Shown here: positions 43,301-56,892 of the stretch, piece after piece
How positions within the stretch are numbered: position 1 is the first letter of the stretch
Layout: the number at the start of each line of letters is the position of its first letter
DNA from: Verticillium longisporum
Lineage: Eukaryota > Ascomycota > Sordariomycetes > Glomerellales > Plectosphaerellaceae
Assembly (NCBI GenBank): GCA_019188255.1
Contig: JAETXT010000004.1
Location: forward strand, 5,456,001-5,520,000
Direction of reading: 5' to 3'
Length of the DNA: 64,000 nucleotides
Position numbers and translations under genes: made by a program
The notes under the pieces: model-generated
Seen by the model: the letters and a program-made list of their open reading frames with translations, nothing else
Told to the model about the DNA's origin: nothing
Database searches by the model: none

Positions 43301-46300
43301 TCAGGAATGAGGCGGCGAAACTGTGCCATCTGGTTGGGTGGCTGCGAGTGCTACCACTGGCTTGGATTTGGCGCCTGTCGCTACACTTCTCTCTCTACCT
43401 TGACACGGGGGGCAGACCGATTGGCGATGCATCACGTAGCGTTGTGGTCACGGGGAGCCGGGCATCTGGAAACCGTGGGCATTTCTTCAGTGGCCTTGGC
43501 GATCATGATGATTGTTGTTTCCAAGATGACTCAAGTCTCAATGCTCTTTGGCGTGGTGCACCCTTGCTATGTTTCACTCGTCAATACGGCCTCTTGGGTG
43601 TCCGCGGTCAGATCAACAACAATGGAATCGAGACTCAATAGGGTCCGCCAACTTCTTGTGCCGTTTGCGACTCGGAGCATTTCTTCAAGTCGATATACCG
43701 ACCGCCTTTCCGAAACCTGACCAGCCACTACCTCCCATGAGTTCATATCAGCGACAAATACCACTTGCGCTACAAGCTAGAGTAGCTAGCACGGCCGCGC
43801 AGGCACACCACTAGAGCTGCTGTCTCACGCAAGCCACATCTCATTATCCCCATGCTAATGTGTGTAGCGGCCGAAGATCTCTGCGCTGATCTCACTCCAA
43901 GGTATTCCAGTCTTTGACGCAGGTAAGACGTCTCCAGAAATTCAATCGTCCAAATGGCGGTGAGATGAGCGTTTCCTCACTCTGCAGTGCGGCATGCAGC
44001 TGGAAAGCCTCATCTTGACCCTGTCGGCTCTTGTAGCTACCAGAGATAGAGTTTGACTTAGCTCTTCCCCTATTGCCCCGCTGTTAGGCAAGCGCTCGAG
44101 TGCCCCGCAGCGCAGCGAAAGATCGACATACCATTGACTGCCAATCTTTGCGTCCATTGTGACCCAGACTTTGCCATCACGAGCGATCGGCAGAGCTGAC
44201 GACTCGTGGCCAAGGCGTGCGGCTCTTTGCCGATCCCGGCCTGGCCTCTGGACTTTATCAATACGACCGGCGACCGCGTGATAGCACAGGCCGCCGCGGG
44301 TTTCCCGGGGCGGCGCAGCCTCCGTCCGGCTTTGGCATAGGGGGAGTGGCCGGCCTGAACCACGAATGGCGCTCTCCAGCTCCAAGCTACCATCCAAGTC
44401 GGTGTTTGATCACTGCCGTTAGGTACGCTGCCATTTGTTGAGTGGCTCAGAGATGAGAGCTAGCTAGTGGCAAAGGCTTGAGTGCGACGAAAGCGAACAT
44501 ATCCTTCTCGACATAGTCAATCCAACAGCTAATCGGTGTTCCAGCTAACCTCTACTTCAACCCACCTGCCTTTGGCCACTGAGCTAGACGGCATCTCTGT
44601 ACGCGAGAGAGCCCAGTGTTGCAGTCATCCATCTTCATGAGTTGTGGCGAAGGGGTCCTCGAACGGTCACCTCAGCTCGCGGGCACCAGTTCCTGTATCT
44701 CGTCATGCCTGAGCACCAACTCCCCCTGAACCGGCTGGACCATGTGCATTTCCTTGCGGGCGAGGAGACTGCCCAGTCTCTCTTCCCCAGGTTTCGACTC
44801 CGCGCCACACTTTTCCCGCACCCCCCGAGACCACGCCATGTTTCACGACATGGCATACCCCGGAGTCTTGCTGAGGTTGCTAGCACAGGTGACGGCTGAC
44901 TGCTTGTGCGCTGGTGTGTTTGACGTCTTCAGAATCAACAGCAAAAACAGTTCAGTTTCCCCGCATTTCGCTTGAGGCCTCGAGCATGTATCTATTCTTG
45001 CCCAGGCTCAATGACTCAATCTAGCCGCGAGGACCGCCAGTGAACAACGAGGAAATGCAACACTGACGTCGGCGATCAAGCTCCGCGACTATAAACATAG
45101 ATCACTGGAGGTTTGCGTTCCAGGATGGTGTTGTCGGCTGTGAGCTGTGCGACGCCAGTCTTACTCTGCAGCAACATGGCTGAGGTAGGTAGGGAGGCTC
45201 ACATCGACATGCAATGCAGGCGGCCATGAAAGTTCCGGGTCAGACAGCGGATGTAGCGAGTGCTACCTGCACTGACTGGCATTGCAAGGCCGAACGACAA
45301 ATTACGATCGCAGTCACCCTTTTGCCACGCTGCGGACCCCGAAGAACGGGTTTCAAGTCAAGATTGGCCTAGACTGCGTGGAGGGTGTCAAAAGACCATG
45401 CGAGTAAGCACCCTTCGCCTTGTGGCGAGCCAACGAGCAGTTAGCCAGAGTCGTGTCAGGGGCCAACAAGAAACAGCTCTGGGTTCCCCGCAATCTAGGC
45501 TGGGAGCGTCACTTGACCGAGCCTGTGCTTCCCTCTGGTGGAAGCACGGGTCGAGGCATGGCTTTTGGGTGGCTCGTCCAAATGGGCACTGTGCTCTACT
45601 TCCGACAAGATACAACACGGAGAAGCAGACATCAATGACTAGGGAGGTTGGGCAACATGATCTGAGGGTTGGTCAAAGGGGGGGGGGATTGTGGCTTCTC
45701 CTTAGGTCGAGGCGCTAGACGAAGAAGGTTTGGCACCCGAAGTGATGAGGGGATGGGCCTTGCAAGTTGGGGCAGTGACCGACAGTTTCAACCCTGGATT
45801 ATCAAGCCGCGTCTGTCATGGTGTTATCTTTGTCTCCATCCTGGAAGCGTGGGGCACGTATGCTCCCTTCTCTTTGAGGGAGAAGCCCCGACGTTGCGCA
45901 GTGGCGACGTGCAAGGCGACGGAAGTCCCTGCTTTTTCAGGGTCCGACGATCCCGAGCTTGAGATCCGGGGAGAGCCGGGCCCTCCGTGAACTGACCACT
46001 GCTCTGGGTGAATCGTCTAGGGTCAGACCATACAGATCCAAATTCGTGGAGAATAGAACGGCAAAGCCTCCTTTGGAATGACTCTATGACAATGCGAGTA
46101 CGAGGAGCTCGTTCAGTCGTATGATGCAGCCAACGATCTTGACAGCCCCAATGCTGAGAATGTACGACTTGGTCAATGCGACTATGACCTCCGGGTCATG
46201 TCCGGCACCCCGCAATCAGATCATCCGTTGAGGTTGCGCGCCAAGAGAAGCGCTGATTGTTTCCACTGCGTGGACGACCTTCCCGGTTTGTCCATCGCCC

Positions 46301-47051
46301 ACTGATCGATTATCATGCCATCGTTCCCGAGTTATGAGCTTCTGCCAATGTTCCAAACCGAGCTGGACCATCTCTCACCCAAACCTGGTTCGACAACTGC
46401 TCTTGGCAAGCAGCAAGCTCAAGGCGGATGAGGGCATGGAGCGGGGTTGCGGCTGATGTATCGCTGGCTGGGCCTTGGTTACTGGCCTATTCTCTGCCGG
46501 CGGACCAGCTTTGGGCCCTATTTCCTGGTTCGCCTTGCCTGCCCCAGACAAGCTCGGCCTACTACCTGTGAAGGCTGGCTTGGCATCATTGGTGTGCTCG
46601 GGGTTCGGAGCCTCTGCGTTGCCTGCGAGAGTGTCGCTTCATATTCGACATGGCGCGCCCATTCATGCACACAGTCATCATTCGGGCGTCATACGAGCTA
46701 CCTTGGTCGGCGAGACGTTCTGCTGGCCCTGCTGCGCCGCCCATTGACCGGCGCTCGGGGCTCTTGCTGGCTGGGCCCTCTGAAATGTGAGCGAGGTATG
46801 GGATGGTACTATCATGCCGTTGCAGCCGCAGTGCGAAAGGGAGGGGGGAGCGCGAAGCTGAGCTGCAGAAAGTGGCTTGGAAGGGGAGGGGGGAAAGAGA
46901 AATAGATGCCTGGCCTGCCTGGCGGGTTTCTGGAGCTTCCCCAAGCTGGTTGACGCATGCGCGACGCGATGCGACGGGTGTCGGTGTAGGTTGACGGGCA
47001 TGCGGACGGATGGGCAGGGCAGGGATTGGCTGTGAGTGAGCTCAATTCAGA

Positions 47052-47066
47052 GTGTGTGTGTGTGTG
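47052..47066. repeat. GT dinucleotide microsatellite
   Basis: Seven GT units in non-coding sequence. Confidence 0.9.
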
Positions 47067-50000
47067 GATGGCATGATAAGGATAGGACAATGCAGGAGAT
47101 GCAGGAGGGCTTGCTGCCGGTGGAGAGGAAGGGAATTATCTGCATGTGAAGGGCAACAGAGGGGAATAGGTCAATGGGGGAGTGAAGATGGAGGATTGTG
47201 ACGCCGGGGTGCTTTATTCGATATGGTGGACAGCAAGCAGGCCAGAGCTTGGCCCCCTCGGCTTGAGATTGTGGCGTCTGTCGATGAATGCTTCTGGCGG
47301 GGAGCACTTCGAGGCCAGGAGGGGGCTGGCAGGGAAGGTCTGTCAGGTGAGGCCATCCCCAGGACAGAAGACATCATTTGCTGGGCATGACGAGGCTGTG
47401 GGCTGTTTGTTTGCTGACGCCCGTCATTTCGATGCACTCTGCGGCCTGCCTTGAGGCGAGCTCTGGTGAGGGTAGGTCGAGTCGAGCGCAACACGCCACC
47501 TGCACGACCTATAGCACCATTTCGGTCTTTTCTATCCACCTGGCGGATGTGTCTCTTTGCTCTCAACATGTCCGTCTGGGTGGCTGTACTGCTGCTGTCG
47601 ACCTGTTGTGCACCACTCGATGCAGGTGAGCTTCTCTTGCGTGAGCATCGGCAGTTCATGCCAGTTCGGAGACGAGTATCTGCCTAAGAGTGATTGCAGA
47701 ACATGAGCTAGTCCCGAGTCGTCACGTCTTATTGAAGACGGAAGAAGTCCTGATGGTCGCGATGCACCCTAGACCTACGTTGTATGGCGTTCGCGAGGTA
47801 GCCTCTAGCGTGTGGTAGGTATATGGAGAACCGATTCAATGTTCACAGCGGCCCTTCGATCCTCTGCGCACGGTGCTGCCCGAGTACGTGTACATGCTCA
47901 TATTCTTTCTGATAAGGAAACACCAACACTTTGATGATGGAAAGAACAGGCTTGGCTGTTGGGTGGCCATGCGTGTTCTGTGGACAGACAGTCCCTTGTC
48001 GTCGCAACCGTCGTTGAAATGTGGCAACGCTGGGCCGCAACCGTGCCTCAACATGCCGCCCAGTCTTCGTTGCCGATCTTTCCTGACGCTTTTCCTCTTC
48101 ATGTGCAAATGCCTTGAACCTTCAGATGGGATTCGTAATCGCACGTTTGGCCATGTAACACGATTGGCGCCCGAGTGGCGAACGAACACGCTCTGCAGTG
48201 GATACGTAGGTGGAGTGTTTTTGACGTGATTTCCAGGGTCCAGACGGATCTCGAGAGGGCTGGCGACGAAACTAAGGCGTTCGGGGGATCGACAATCCTG
48301 TATCGTGTCGGGGCCCAAGGGATTGGCCCCCTGGAGTTGGAGGGGAGTGAGCCCCAGAACGAACGCACGCGGGTTGGTCTCGGGGGATTCACGGGGCGTG
48401 AATCTAGGTCTTACTTCCTGTTGCTCAATCGTCGCAGACAACCCGCAAGGCCTTCACTGACTGACTGCCCTTCGCTCGCCTGGATGCAGAGCTCGACAGA
48501 TTGAGTTTGGCACCGTCTGGCGAGCGTCATTGAGCGCATCTGCTTCACATTGCCGTATCCAGTCTCGAGAGGGGTTCGAAGGAGGCACGTTCCGCGTAGA
48601 GGGTGGGAGGGGGGCATGCTTCAGAGGCACAGAGTGCGACGCAACGCCCGCGAGTCGGTCAGAGCACGAAAAAGACGCCAAGTTCCAGCCACCTTGTGTA
48701 ACTCGAACGGCTTCGAGTCTAGTGTCTAACACTCATCTATCGAAGCCGGGCTATTGAATGACAAGTGCGGCCATGTACACGCGGACGGGATGCTCGCGGC
48801 GCCTCGCGGCGTCTCCCATTTCGGCGGCTGACGTCGAAAAAAGAATGGTAATTCACGATGGCTTCGTCGGGATCCGGACCCGGTGCGGACCCTCCGGCGA
48901 ACCTTTCGGCCAATTTTTTCTTCGCCTTGCCTTGAGGCTCTTGCACCGCATGGGGGTTCAACGACGACCTCTCGCCCTGACGGCATCGTGAGCTGCCGGC
49001 CCCTGAGCACACTGCCCTGTTGCCGCCATCGTGCCTTGCCTTGCCCTGCCGCCATGCCATGCTGACAGCAAGGTCACCGCCCCCCTGGCCGCCAGGTGCT
49101 GCGCCGTGCCGTACACGGAAGGGAGCGGCATCAATCATCCACCCCCTCCTGAGGTTCTCGACCGGTCGGTGCTGCACGAGCGGTATTGAAGCTCGGCAGC
49201 GGCAGCAGCAGCTGCAGCTGCACTAAGAGCTCTTTGGATCACAAAGCAACCCCTCTTGCTCTCAATGCCCTTGTCTTGGAGAGCTTCGAAACTCGACTCA
49301 TCTCGAACCTTGCAGCTCTCTGTCCGAGGTCGCAGCGCTGCGATGCTCCCCTATTGCCAGACAGACTCCACCGAACGGGCCCATCTTCGCTTGATTTTAC
49401 GTTTTTGAACAGCCATCCCCAGACTGCGCGCTGATGGAGCCCCCCATCCCTTTGCTGATCTCCAGAACTCCAGTGTTTCTTCGCCGGGGAGAGCTGGTGG
49501 CCTCGCCTCGCCTCGTCGTTCGTTGCGCGAGATAAAACACAGTGCAACGACCAATCACGAAGCTTGCCTCGAGGTTTTTTATTTTGCTTGGTGTCTCGAT
49601 GCTAATGTAAGAATCGCTAGCTGGAGAAGGGGGGAACAGTAGTGGGCTCCAGCCGCGCTGCTACCTGGATCTCTTGAAGTTGTGCGCACGCACGCACGCG
49701 CGGATGCGCTGCAGTGAAGTGGAGAGGGAGGGGCACGATAGCTCCAAGACGAACAACATGATGCTACTACAACAACAAGCAAGTTCAACATCACATACAG
49801 TTGATACAGCACACGCTGCTCATCCAAAGCGGCGACGAGCAGGGGGGGCCTTGGTCTTAAAAACGTGAATGGTGTGGAGGGGTGGAGTGCAACGACCGGC
49901 GACGGGCGGCAGTAGTCTGCCCAGTAGTTCTCGATTTCCTAGGTGAAGGGGGGAGGGGGAAAACACGAAGAGCAAAAAACCACATTGCTTGGGTTGCCTA

Positions 50001-53000
50001 TCAACAGCATCTGTCCAACCGCTCTGGCTTTATCCACCACCCGTCCAACCCTTTCTGGCGGCGTGCTTCAGGTGTGGTGGCCGGTCCATCTACTCGTTCA
50101 TCGAATTGGGTGGCCGCCCGGCGGCCAATGCGACCTTGAAACTTTCTGGGCGATCTCTGTCCTTCATGTCGGAGGATTATTTTTCTGTTGGGACTTTGCG
50201 GCTTACTCTATGTCCCCTGGACCAACCACATGCCAAGGGTGGTGTGGGCAAGCAGGATCGGTGTGGTCTAGATGTGGCGAGAAGAACGCGCGCTGCCTCC
50301 TGGTTTTTCTTCGTGTCGCATTCCTTCCTTGGTTGATTTCTTGCCGCTTGCCGGGCCAAATGCCTCACATCTCGAGGCGCCTCAGTGGAGAATAGAGGTG
50401 GGATACATGCATCGGAGGGTATAACGGGCACCGGTGAGTGGTGCACGATGGTCTGGACGGCGAGGTTTTTGAAGAGATTTTCCCAAGCCTCAAGTGTTCT
50501 CCCTCCACCCTCCATGGGGGTGGGGGCTAGTGCGTTTGGGGGGCAGACTGGGGGAAGGATTGGAGGGGAGCGCTGAACCTCAATCTGCAGTAGTATCGGC
50601 CGAGATCGCATGCTGGCTGACGACTATGGCGTCTGACTTCTCATCTTGAACCGTCTCGCCGCGCCGCCGCTCGCTGCTCACTACGTCGCCGACACACCGG
50701 TGAGGCTGTCAGTCGCTGTCGTTTATGCCGGCGACGCTGATGGAGGGTCGGGCAGGTTTCGTGCAGATGCAGAAATGAGGTTTGCCGAATGAATAACACA
50801 ATCAGCGACGTGTAGACACGCAGGACCCTCCCCCCTCCATCTCTTCGACATTCTGCTGATCCTGACGGCTTGGCCACGGTGGCTAGGCCTTCGGGGTGAT
50901 ACGTCGATCCCGTCGTTCATCAGAGCGCCTCCTTTGACCGTGCGACCACCGCAGAAAGTAGGGGTCCTCCATGGAGGCCTTGCCTGTCGGTGAGAGGGGG
51001 GGTGGGCCTTTAGGCACACGCCAGGGGCACAGCACAGCGACGTAGGTGTTATGCTCGCTGATTTACTGCCTGCGAGTTCATGGCTTGATGTGATGGTGGC
51101 CTCCCCGGAACGGGCATGACGAAAGAGATCATCCGGGGTCCTTCTCGTTCCTGCCCAGGACGGATGCTATCGAGCCTTGGTAGATGTGATGTTACGTTTC
51201 GTGATCACCATGTCTTGTCTGACCTATGTTGGAGAGGCCTGGACGATAAGGGAGTCGACTCTGTAGCATTGCGTGTCTCAAGACGATCCCCCAAGGCTTA
51301 CCGAGTCTGGTATGGAGGGATCCGTAGAGAGGCTGAGCGGGCGTTCGAGCTTGGACGATTCTGGGGATGAGATCTTGTTATCGCGATCGAAGCGGGGAAA
51401 TGGACGCTCTCTCGATTACATCATTGTATCAGCAGATAGCGTAGCCTTCCCTGCTTCCTCGGCGTGTTGTGACGTTCTCTCGGGCTGGAAAGGGACTGCC
51501 TGGAGGGTCTATACGCCGGCAGGTTGCAATAGCACGTGCAACGCGCTGCCTTGAGATACTGACAAGGCGGTTTCGCAACGCTGAGGAAACCACAGATCAG
51601 CCCGTGATCATCGAGAGATTCAGAATCACTTCGTGTCTACTGATGCCAGGTGTGGCGGGGAAAGATGAGGGCCATTATGTCGTTGCCAGCCGTAAATGAG
51701 CATAGGCGAGGCCATCGTGAAAGAGGTGTTCAATTCTGGAGCAGATGGCCTCGTCGGCGCTTGAACCGTGTTACGTTGTTCAACTTCGATACTCAGTCTA
51801 CAGATCAGGAAAGCCAGGACTGTGTTACAAGCAGCTAACGTTCTTCTTCACAAGAGACTTGACCTCATCAAGGCTGTGCCGACTTGACATAGTGTTCAAC
51901 CAGAATAATAGTGTTGCTGCCTTTATCGTCCCCGACACAATACATTAGGTGAGCGCGGCACAGGTGTCATACATGACTGGACCTCAAGACTGAGAGGCTA
52001 TATTATCCATTCAGCGCTCCAGCTGTATTCAATTGTCTTCAATAAACACTCCAGGAGGTATGCAACATGGCAGTCCAGAGATCTACAATAATCCAACTTG
52101 TGCCATTCCTGAGCTCATGTTGATGTGGCAGCAATAACGAACTAAGAACGCCAAACCCGCAGCGGATGGTGACTATCCAGGTATGGCCTTTGCTTGGATC
52201 TCGGATGACAAGCATTTGGGCTACGTCAAGTATCCCGTCATGGTCCTGCTTCAACTGACATATAAAATTCTTTACTTGAATACTTATCAGCAGCCTGCCA
52301 CTTTGTCATTCACTTCACCCACGGCCTCGGTCAAGTTTTATGGTCTAGAACAGCAAATGATTGATCCAAGGGTAAAGAACCAATATTGCTTCGAATCCCG
52401 TGAAGAACTACAAGATCTCTGAGGATGGTGGAAGAGTACATTCACTGTTTCCAATCACAAACAATGAATGTAGCGCGGCAGGCAAACGGAACTTTTGACG
52501 AAAGCCTGCCACATGGTGGACATTGTTCCACAGAGTCGCTGGCTTTTCTAAGTTAGAAGTAACTTTTTCAATACTCCTCCGACAAAAACCACCTACTCAG
52601 AGCATCATTGAGTACGAGTTTTCTTTTATATTACGAGAATCAGAAAACTCTACTTATAGTATGCAGCTCCATACCTTTATAAAAATACCAGAGACTTCCG
52701 ACATACTAACACATCTACTTGTCGCTCTTCACGATGTGTGAGCAGGCCTGTTGTACTCATTCATGCGGGCATCGCATTTGCCGATATCTGTACATCATCA
52801 GATGTCCGGAGACCCACCACAGCGACCGAGATTGTTGAGCAACACAATCGAAAGTCCAAGGGGGAAAGCAAGGAGCGCTCAATGGTAAGCGGGAAGTAGA
52901 CAAGGGCCAAGGAAGGACTTACACACAGTATCTCCAATAATCTCAAACGCGTAGCTTGACACGTGGTCTCGTTTCCGTTGACTAACATCCACATCTTCCA

Positions 53001-54338
53001 TCGCAAGCTTTGAATGAGTGCGCTCCTGCGCAGCTATGTGCTGCATCAGCCGCGCCTGGCAGACACCGTGGGTGGCTTACCTGCATGGTGTGCAAATGAT
53101 GACTGGTAGGGTTGAAGATTATGATAATTCCAGAGAGCCTGGCCTATCTAGTTGCTTTTGCAAGCTACTTGAAAGGCCTGCACTATTGCAGGTCTCTTCA
53201 CAATCCTATGGGTTTGAGACCTTTGGTGCGAGGCATCTCGCAACGCACGGCGGGACCAAAGTGTCAAGCACTCCTTTCCGTGAGGAAGATAGGCGTGCTA
53301 AAAGAGAGGTATTATCATTTTGGGCTGGTCGTTCTTGGATACTGGCCATTGGCCATTGCCGCGGCCAGCCGTTCTCGATCACAAGATGGTCTGGAACTCG
53401 TGGCTTCCCCGAAGATATCACTCTTATTTCCTGCTCGACTGAACTCCTGCATGACTACTAATTAACGGCAAACAAAGGAGGTCCCCTTCAAACACAAAAC
53501 CAGAGTTGGCCCCTGAAACCCGTTGGTGCTGAGCTTGAGGCGATGGATAGGTACATTCAATGTAGCGTTCGTGCTGGCGTGTACCAACGCAGACAGAGCA
53601 ATACAACCATCATCTATTCTGAACTCAAGAGCTAAAGGGGTATAATCGTGGGATAGAAGTCGATTGGTCTAGCCAGAACATCGAGTACGATGCTTGATGT
53701 GACACAGCATTATCAGGTATGATATCTTTCACGCGTGTTTCGACATTCAACATCAGGGCCGGCGATATCGTCAGTCTAGCAATCGCAATTTTGGAGGGCC
53801 CTGGACTAATTACAAGGCATGGCAACTGCTATTTTGTCTGTGAAAGCAAGCAATTGGTGATGTACTCGACTCGATTCGCCAACTTCAGTCGGTTTGCACT
53901 GACTTCCTCGCTGCTGATTGGCTACTTTGGAGACCAATAGCTATTGTGCAGCTCACAGCCACCTGAACATTAGGCGCAAGGATGGACAAATCAGCTGCCC
54001 GTGCTCCTGAGCTGTTCGATTGGCACACGTCAGAAGGATCAAGAGCTTCCTACGTTCCTTGAAACGACCCCGGTAATTCTATGATTCGCCTAACTAAGGA
54101 TTGTGTGCGGTGGTCTGTACCCCGTTCCTCGATCACCAAATCATAGCCAACAACTCCCTTAACGACGACTGACTGAGGAAGCAAGAAAAACAGGCCAAAG
54201 TCTGGGGGATTAAGCATCGCAAAGAACAACGAACGCTCGGCAGGAGCCGAGACAAATGAGCGAAGAGGCAATTCCATATACAGACATTCGCTGCCGAAAT
54301 ATCTACGCTCATCAACTGACGACCATCGGTGACCAACC

Positions 54339-56136
54339 ATGTTGCCAGTGGCCAAGAATACGCGTAAAGCGAAGGTCAAATCTGGGTGCCGCACCTGCAA
54401 GTGAGAAAGCTTCCACCGTCTAAGCTGATAGGCTTAACTGACAGAAGATTCAATATGCTTCCAGGACCCGAAAGGTGAAGTGCGACGAGGCCCGTCCGGC
54501 TTGTAAGCGCTGTGTAACAACCGGCCGCGTCTGCGACGGCTACGGTATCTGGGGCGGTGGCGGCAGAGCCTACCATGAGCGCTACGTCGTGGAACCGACG
54601 GGAGCGCTCTATACTCATGTCGTCTCCCGACCGCGTGCTGCACCGCCTGTCCTCGTGCTGAATCCCCAGGAGCAGGAGTGCTTCGAATGGTTCAAGTACC
54701 GCACCTCGATCATGGTGCCAACGAGCTACGCCGCGGGGTTCTGGAACACACTCATCTTCCAATCGAGCGTCCAGGAGCCGGCCATCTTGAATGCTGTACT
54801 CGCGCTGGGATCGTATCACATGAACGGCGGGGGCACGGCGCAGAGCCACCGGATCGAGATAACGAAGGCTGGCTGGACTGCTGAGGAGAACTTCACGCTC
54901 CAGCACTATGTCGAGGCGATGCGCCATCTGAAGCCTCATTTTGCCCGCAAGGGAAAGGCATCCACGCGAGTGGCGCTTATAGCCTGTTTCCTGTTCGTCA
55001 GCTTTGAGCTGTTCCGGGGCCATTTCGAAGCAACGAGACTTCATCTCGACAATGGCGTCAAGATCCTGGAAGAGTCGAGATCGCTCTTCCCCTCTGTTGC
55101 AGGAGGCATCTGTGTCAGGGCTTGTATGAACTCCATCGACGACTGGATCGTCGAAGCCATTCTGAGGATCCAGCTCCAAAGCGGAATACTGCGCTACACC
55201 CATACGTATCCGTATCGAAACCTCATGTCCACTAAACTAGACCTGCCCAGCTCTGCTTTCCAATCGGTCCACGAAGCCTGGCAGCATCTGAGCCCCCTCC
55301 TGAGCGAGGCCATGGCCTTGACCCAGGAAGCCCGTTTGTACGTCCCATCCCGGGGCAGCAGCGGCACTCCTTTCCCCACAGCCCGAATGCTCGACGCCCA
55401 AGCCCGCATCCAAACCGGCCTGAATCAATGGCTCCCGCAGTTCAGTGCTTTCTATGAAGGCCTGCAAGAGGCCACCTTTGCAGAAGAACAGCGGGACCGC
55501 CGCCTCCCCTTCGCCATCCACGCCATGGCAACCATCATGGCAAACACCTGCCTCTCGCGCGGCGACGAGTCGGCCTTTGACAGCTACACAGCCGACTTTG
55601 CCCTGCTGCTGCATCAACTCACGAGCCTGCGCAGACGCAACCCGGAGCTGTCCCCCTTCACGGCGCCGGCTATGGACATGTCCCGCGCCATCGTCGACAT
55701 GGGCTAGATCCCGCCGCTGTACTTCACGGCCATGAAGTGCCGCGTCCGGCGCGTCAGGGCGCAGGCCATTCGGCTCCTCGAGTCGACGGCGCACCGCGAG
55801 GGACTGTGGGATTCCCAGGTGGCGGCGTGCATCGCGAGGAAGGTGATGGAGCTCGAAGAGCAGCAGCAGCATGTGGAGGAGTCCGGTGTAGGGGTCGCAG
55901 AGGATGACTTTCCCCTGTGCAGCCCTCTAACGCCGGAGGAGCTGGCGCTGCCGACTCCGCCTGGGGGCCATAGGCTGTGCAGTGGGGAGGTCTTGCTGCC
56001 GGGAGAGCCGCTGGAGAGCATACTGCTGGTTTGCAGATGGGCATGGCCGTCGGAACGGAGCGAGGCGATCTGGGAGTACTCCATGGCCACGCAGCGGTGG
56101 ACGGACGTGACGCCGGTGCGAGAGGCGACAGCATGA
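54339..56136 (+). CDS. Zn2Cys6 transcription factor with an in-frame stop
   Basis: Exon 1 54339-54400, intron 54401-54464 (64 nt, GTGAGA donor, CTTCCAG acceptor), exon 2 from 54465. The splice completes the zinc cluster: GCRTCKTRKVKCDEARPACK then RCVTTGRVC, six cysteines with C-x2-C-x6-C spacing in the first half. The reading continues with a fungal regulator body (ECFEWFKYRTSIMVP, PAILNAVLALGSYH, AFYEGLQ). A TAG at 55705-55707 cuts it after 434 residues, but the same frame then reads IPPLYFTAMKCRVRRVRAQA and AIRLLESTAHREGLWDS, the standard C-terminal block of this subfamily, to the natural end at 56136 (578 codons in all). So the TAG is a nonsense change or sequencing error. The truncated form would keep the DNA-binding domain. 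The target is unknown; a tRNA gene follows 166 bases downstream. Confidence 0.85.
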
Positions 56137-56302
56137 ATTAGTACTAAGGTAGTCACAACGAAGTAATGGGAGAATGGAAAGCATTCACGTTGATATAGGT
56201 ATGTGATTTTTCCATCAAGAAAATATTGCTCATAGACAACATCTGGAGATGGAATCCGTCTGGGATCATGATCTGGTTAAAAGTTCCGCATCTTCATCAA
56301 TC

Positions 56303-56401
56303 GGTGAGGTGGCCGAGTTGGTTATGGCGCCAGGTTAAGGTCTACCTTAACTAGATTTCCTGGTGGGGCAACCCGCGCGAGTTCGAGTCTCGTCCTCATC
56401 A
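56303..56401 (+). tRNA. tRNA-Leu (anticodon AAG) with 17-nt intron
   Basis: Acceptor stem GGTGAGG (56303-56309) pairs with CCTCATC (56394-56400). The D arm spans 56312-56328. Anticodon stem CCAGG (56330-56334) pairs with CCTGG (56359-56363). The loop gives anticodon AAG at 56337-56339, with an intron at about 56341-56357 just 3' of position 37, the normal place for nuclear tRNA introns. A long variable arm (class II, as for Leu) and a T arm with TTCGAGT follow. Internal A-box (TGGCCGAGTTGG) and B-box (GTTCGAGTC) promoters for RNA polymerase III are present. It decodes CUU/CUC after A34 modification to inosine. Confidence 0.93.
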
Positions 56402-56402
56402 A

Positions 56403-56412
56403 TTTTCCTTTT
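56403..56412 (+). terminator. RNA polymerase III T-run terminator
   Basis: Two T4 tracts (TTTTCCTTTT) begin one base after the tRNA discriminator base, the usual Pol III stop signal. Confidence 0.75.
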
Positions 56413-56892
56413 GCTCTCAGCGTGAGCTAGCTTGACTTTTGCGTCGACTGACTCCGTACGCTGGAGGATGCCATTCTCGACAATGATCCTTACAAATGTT
56501 GACGTTTAGTTGTTGGCTTTTGTGTAACATCAGTGCTCTAATTGGTATGACGGACATGATTGTAACGGCGGCAACACTGGAGGACACTCAATAAGCAAAC
56601 TGGGTTCCTCGTCGTCAGCCAAGTCTCTGATCATTAGGCCACATCTGATCAAATGACCTCTTGATAGAATTAATTGCTCCAGTTTGGCTACTCGCAAGCT
56701 CAAATTGGCAGCTTTCACGCAATATCACAAGGTGCGGCAATGGTGTTAGAACAAAGATGGAATTCATAAATAGCCATACAAACAAACACCTGCTGCATCC
56801 CAACCTGATCCCAGTCTAGCAACGATAAGAAAATGCATCATAAATAGTCACCAACCCCATCTCTCACTCGTACACACACACTCAACACCTGC
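56413..56892. other. Intergenic, 480 bases
   Basis: Lies between the tRNA and the 3' end of acetyl-CoA carboxylase. Moderately AT-rich; it presumably includes the carboxylase 3' untranslated region. No coding signal. Confidence 0.5.

Larger units (their letters stand above)
32473..54338. other. About 21.9 kb without a convincing gene
   Basis: I read all long frames on both strands here. None shows a recognised domain, a plausible spliced series, or the composition of the flanking genes; the longest (40914-41612, 38608-39270, 43100-43720) look like chance in GC-rich DNA. Base composition is ordinary and not RIP-like AT-rich, and no transposase or reverse transcriptase fragment was recognised. 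The left 2-3 kb, pyrimidine-rich on the minus strand and with possible donor sites such as GTGAGT near 33061, may be promoter and long leader of the phosphatase subunit. The right end should contain the Zn2Cys6 promoter. Content otherwise unexplained: regulatory DNA, non-coding RNA genes, small genes or decayed sequence are all possible. Confidence 0.55.

Noticed and set aside
43033..43720. Two overlapping plus-strand frames of about 200 codons
   Set aside because: Both frames are equally open over the same bases and neither looks like a protein family; probably chance.
55237..55872. Minus-strand frame over the Zn2Cys6 regulator
   Set aside because: Shadow of the real gene; overlaps its conserved C-terminal block.
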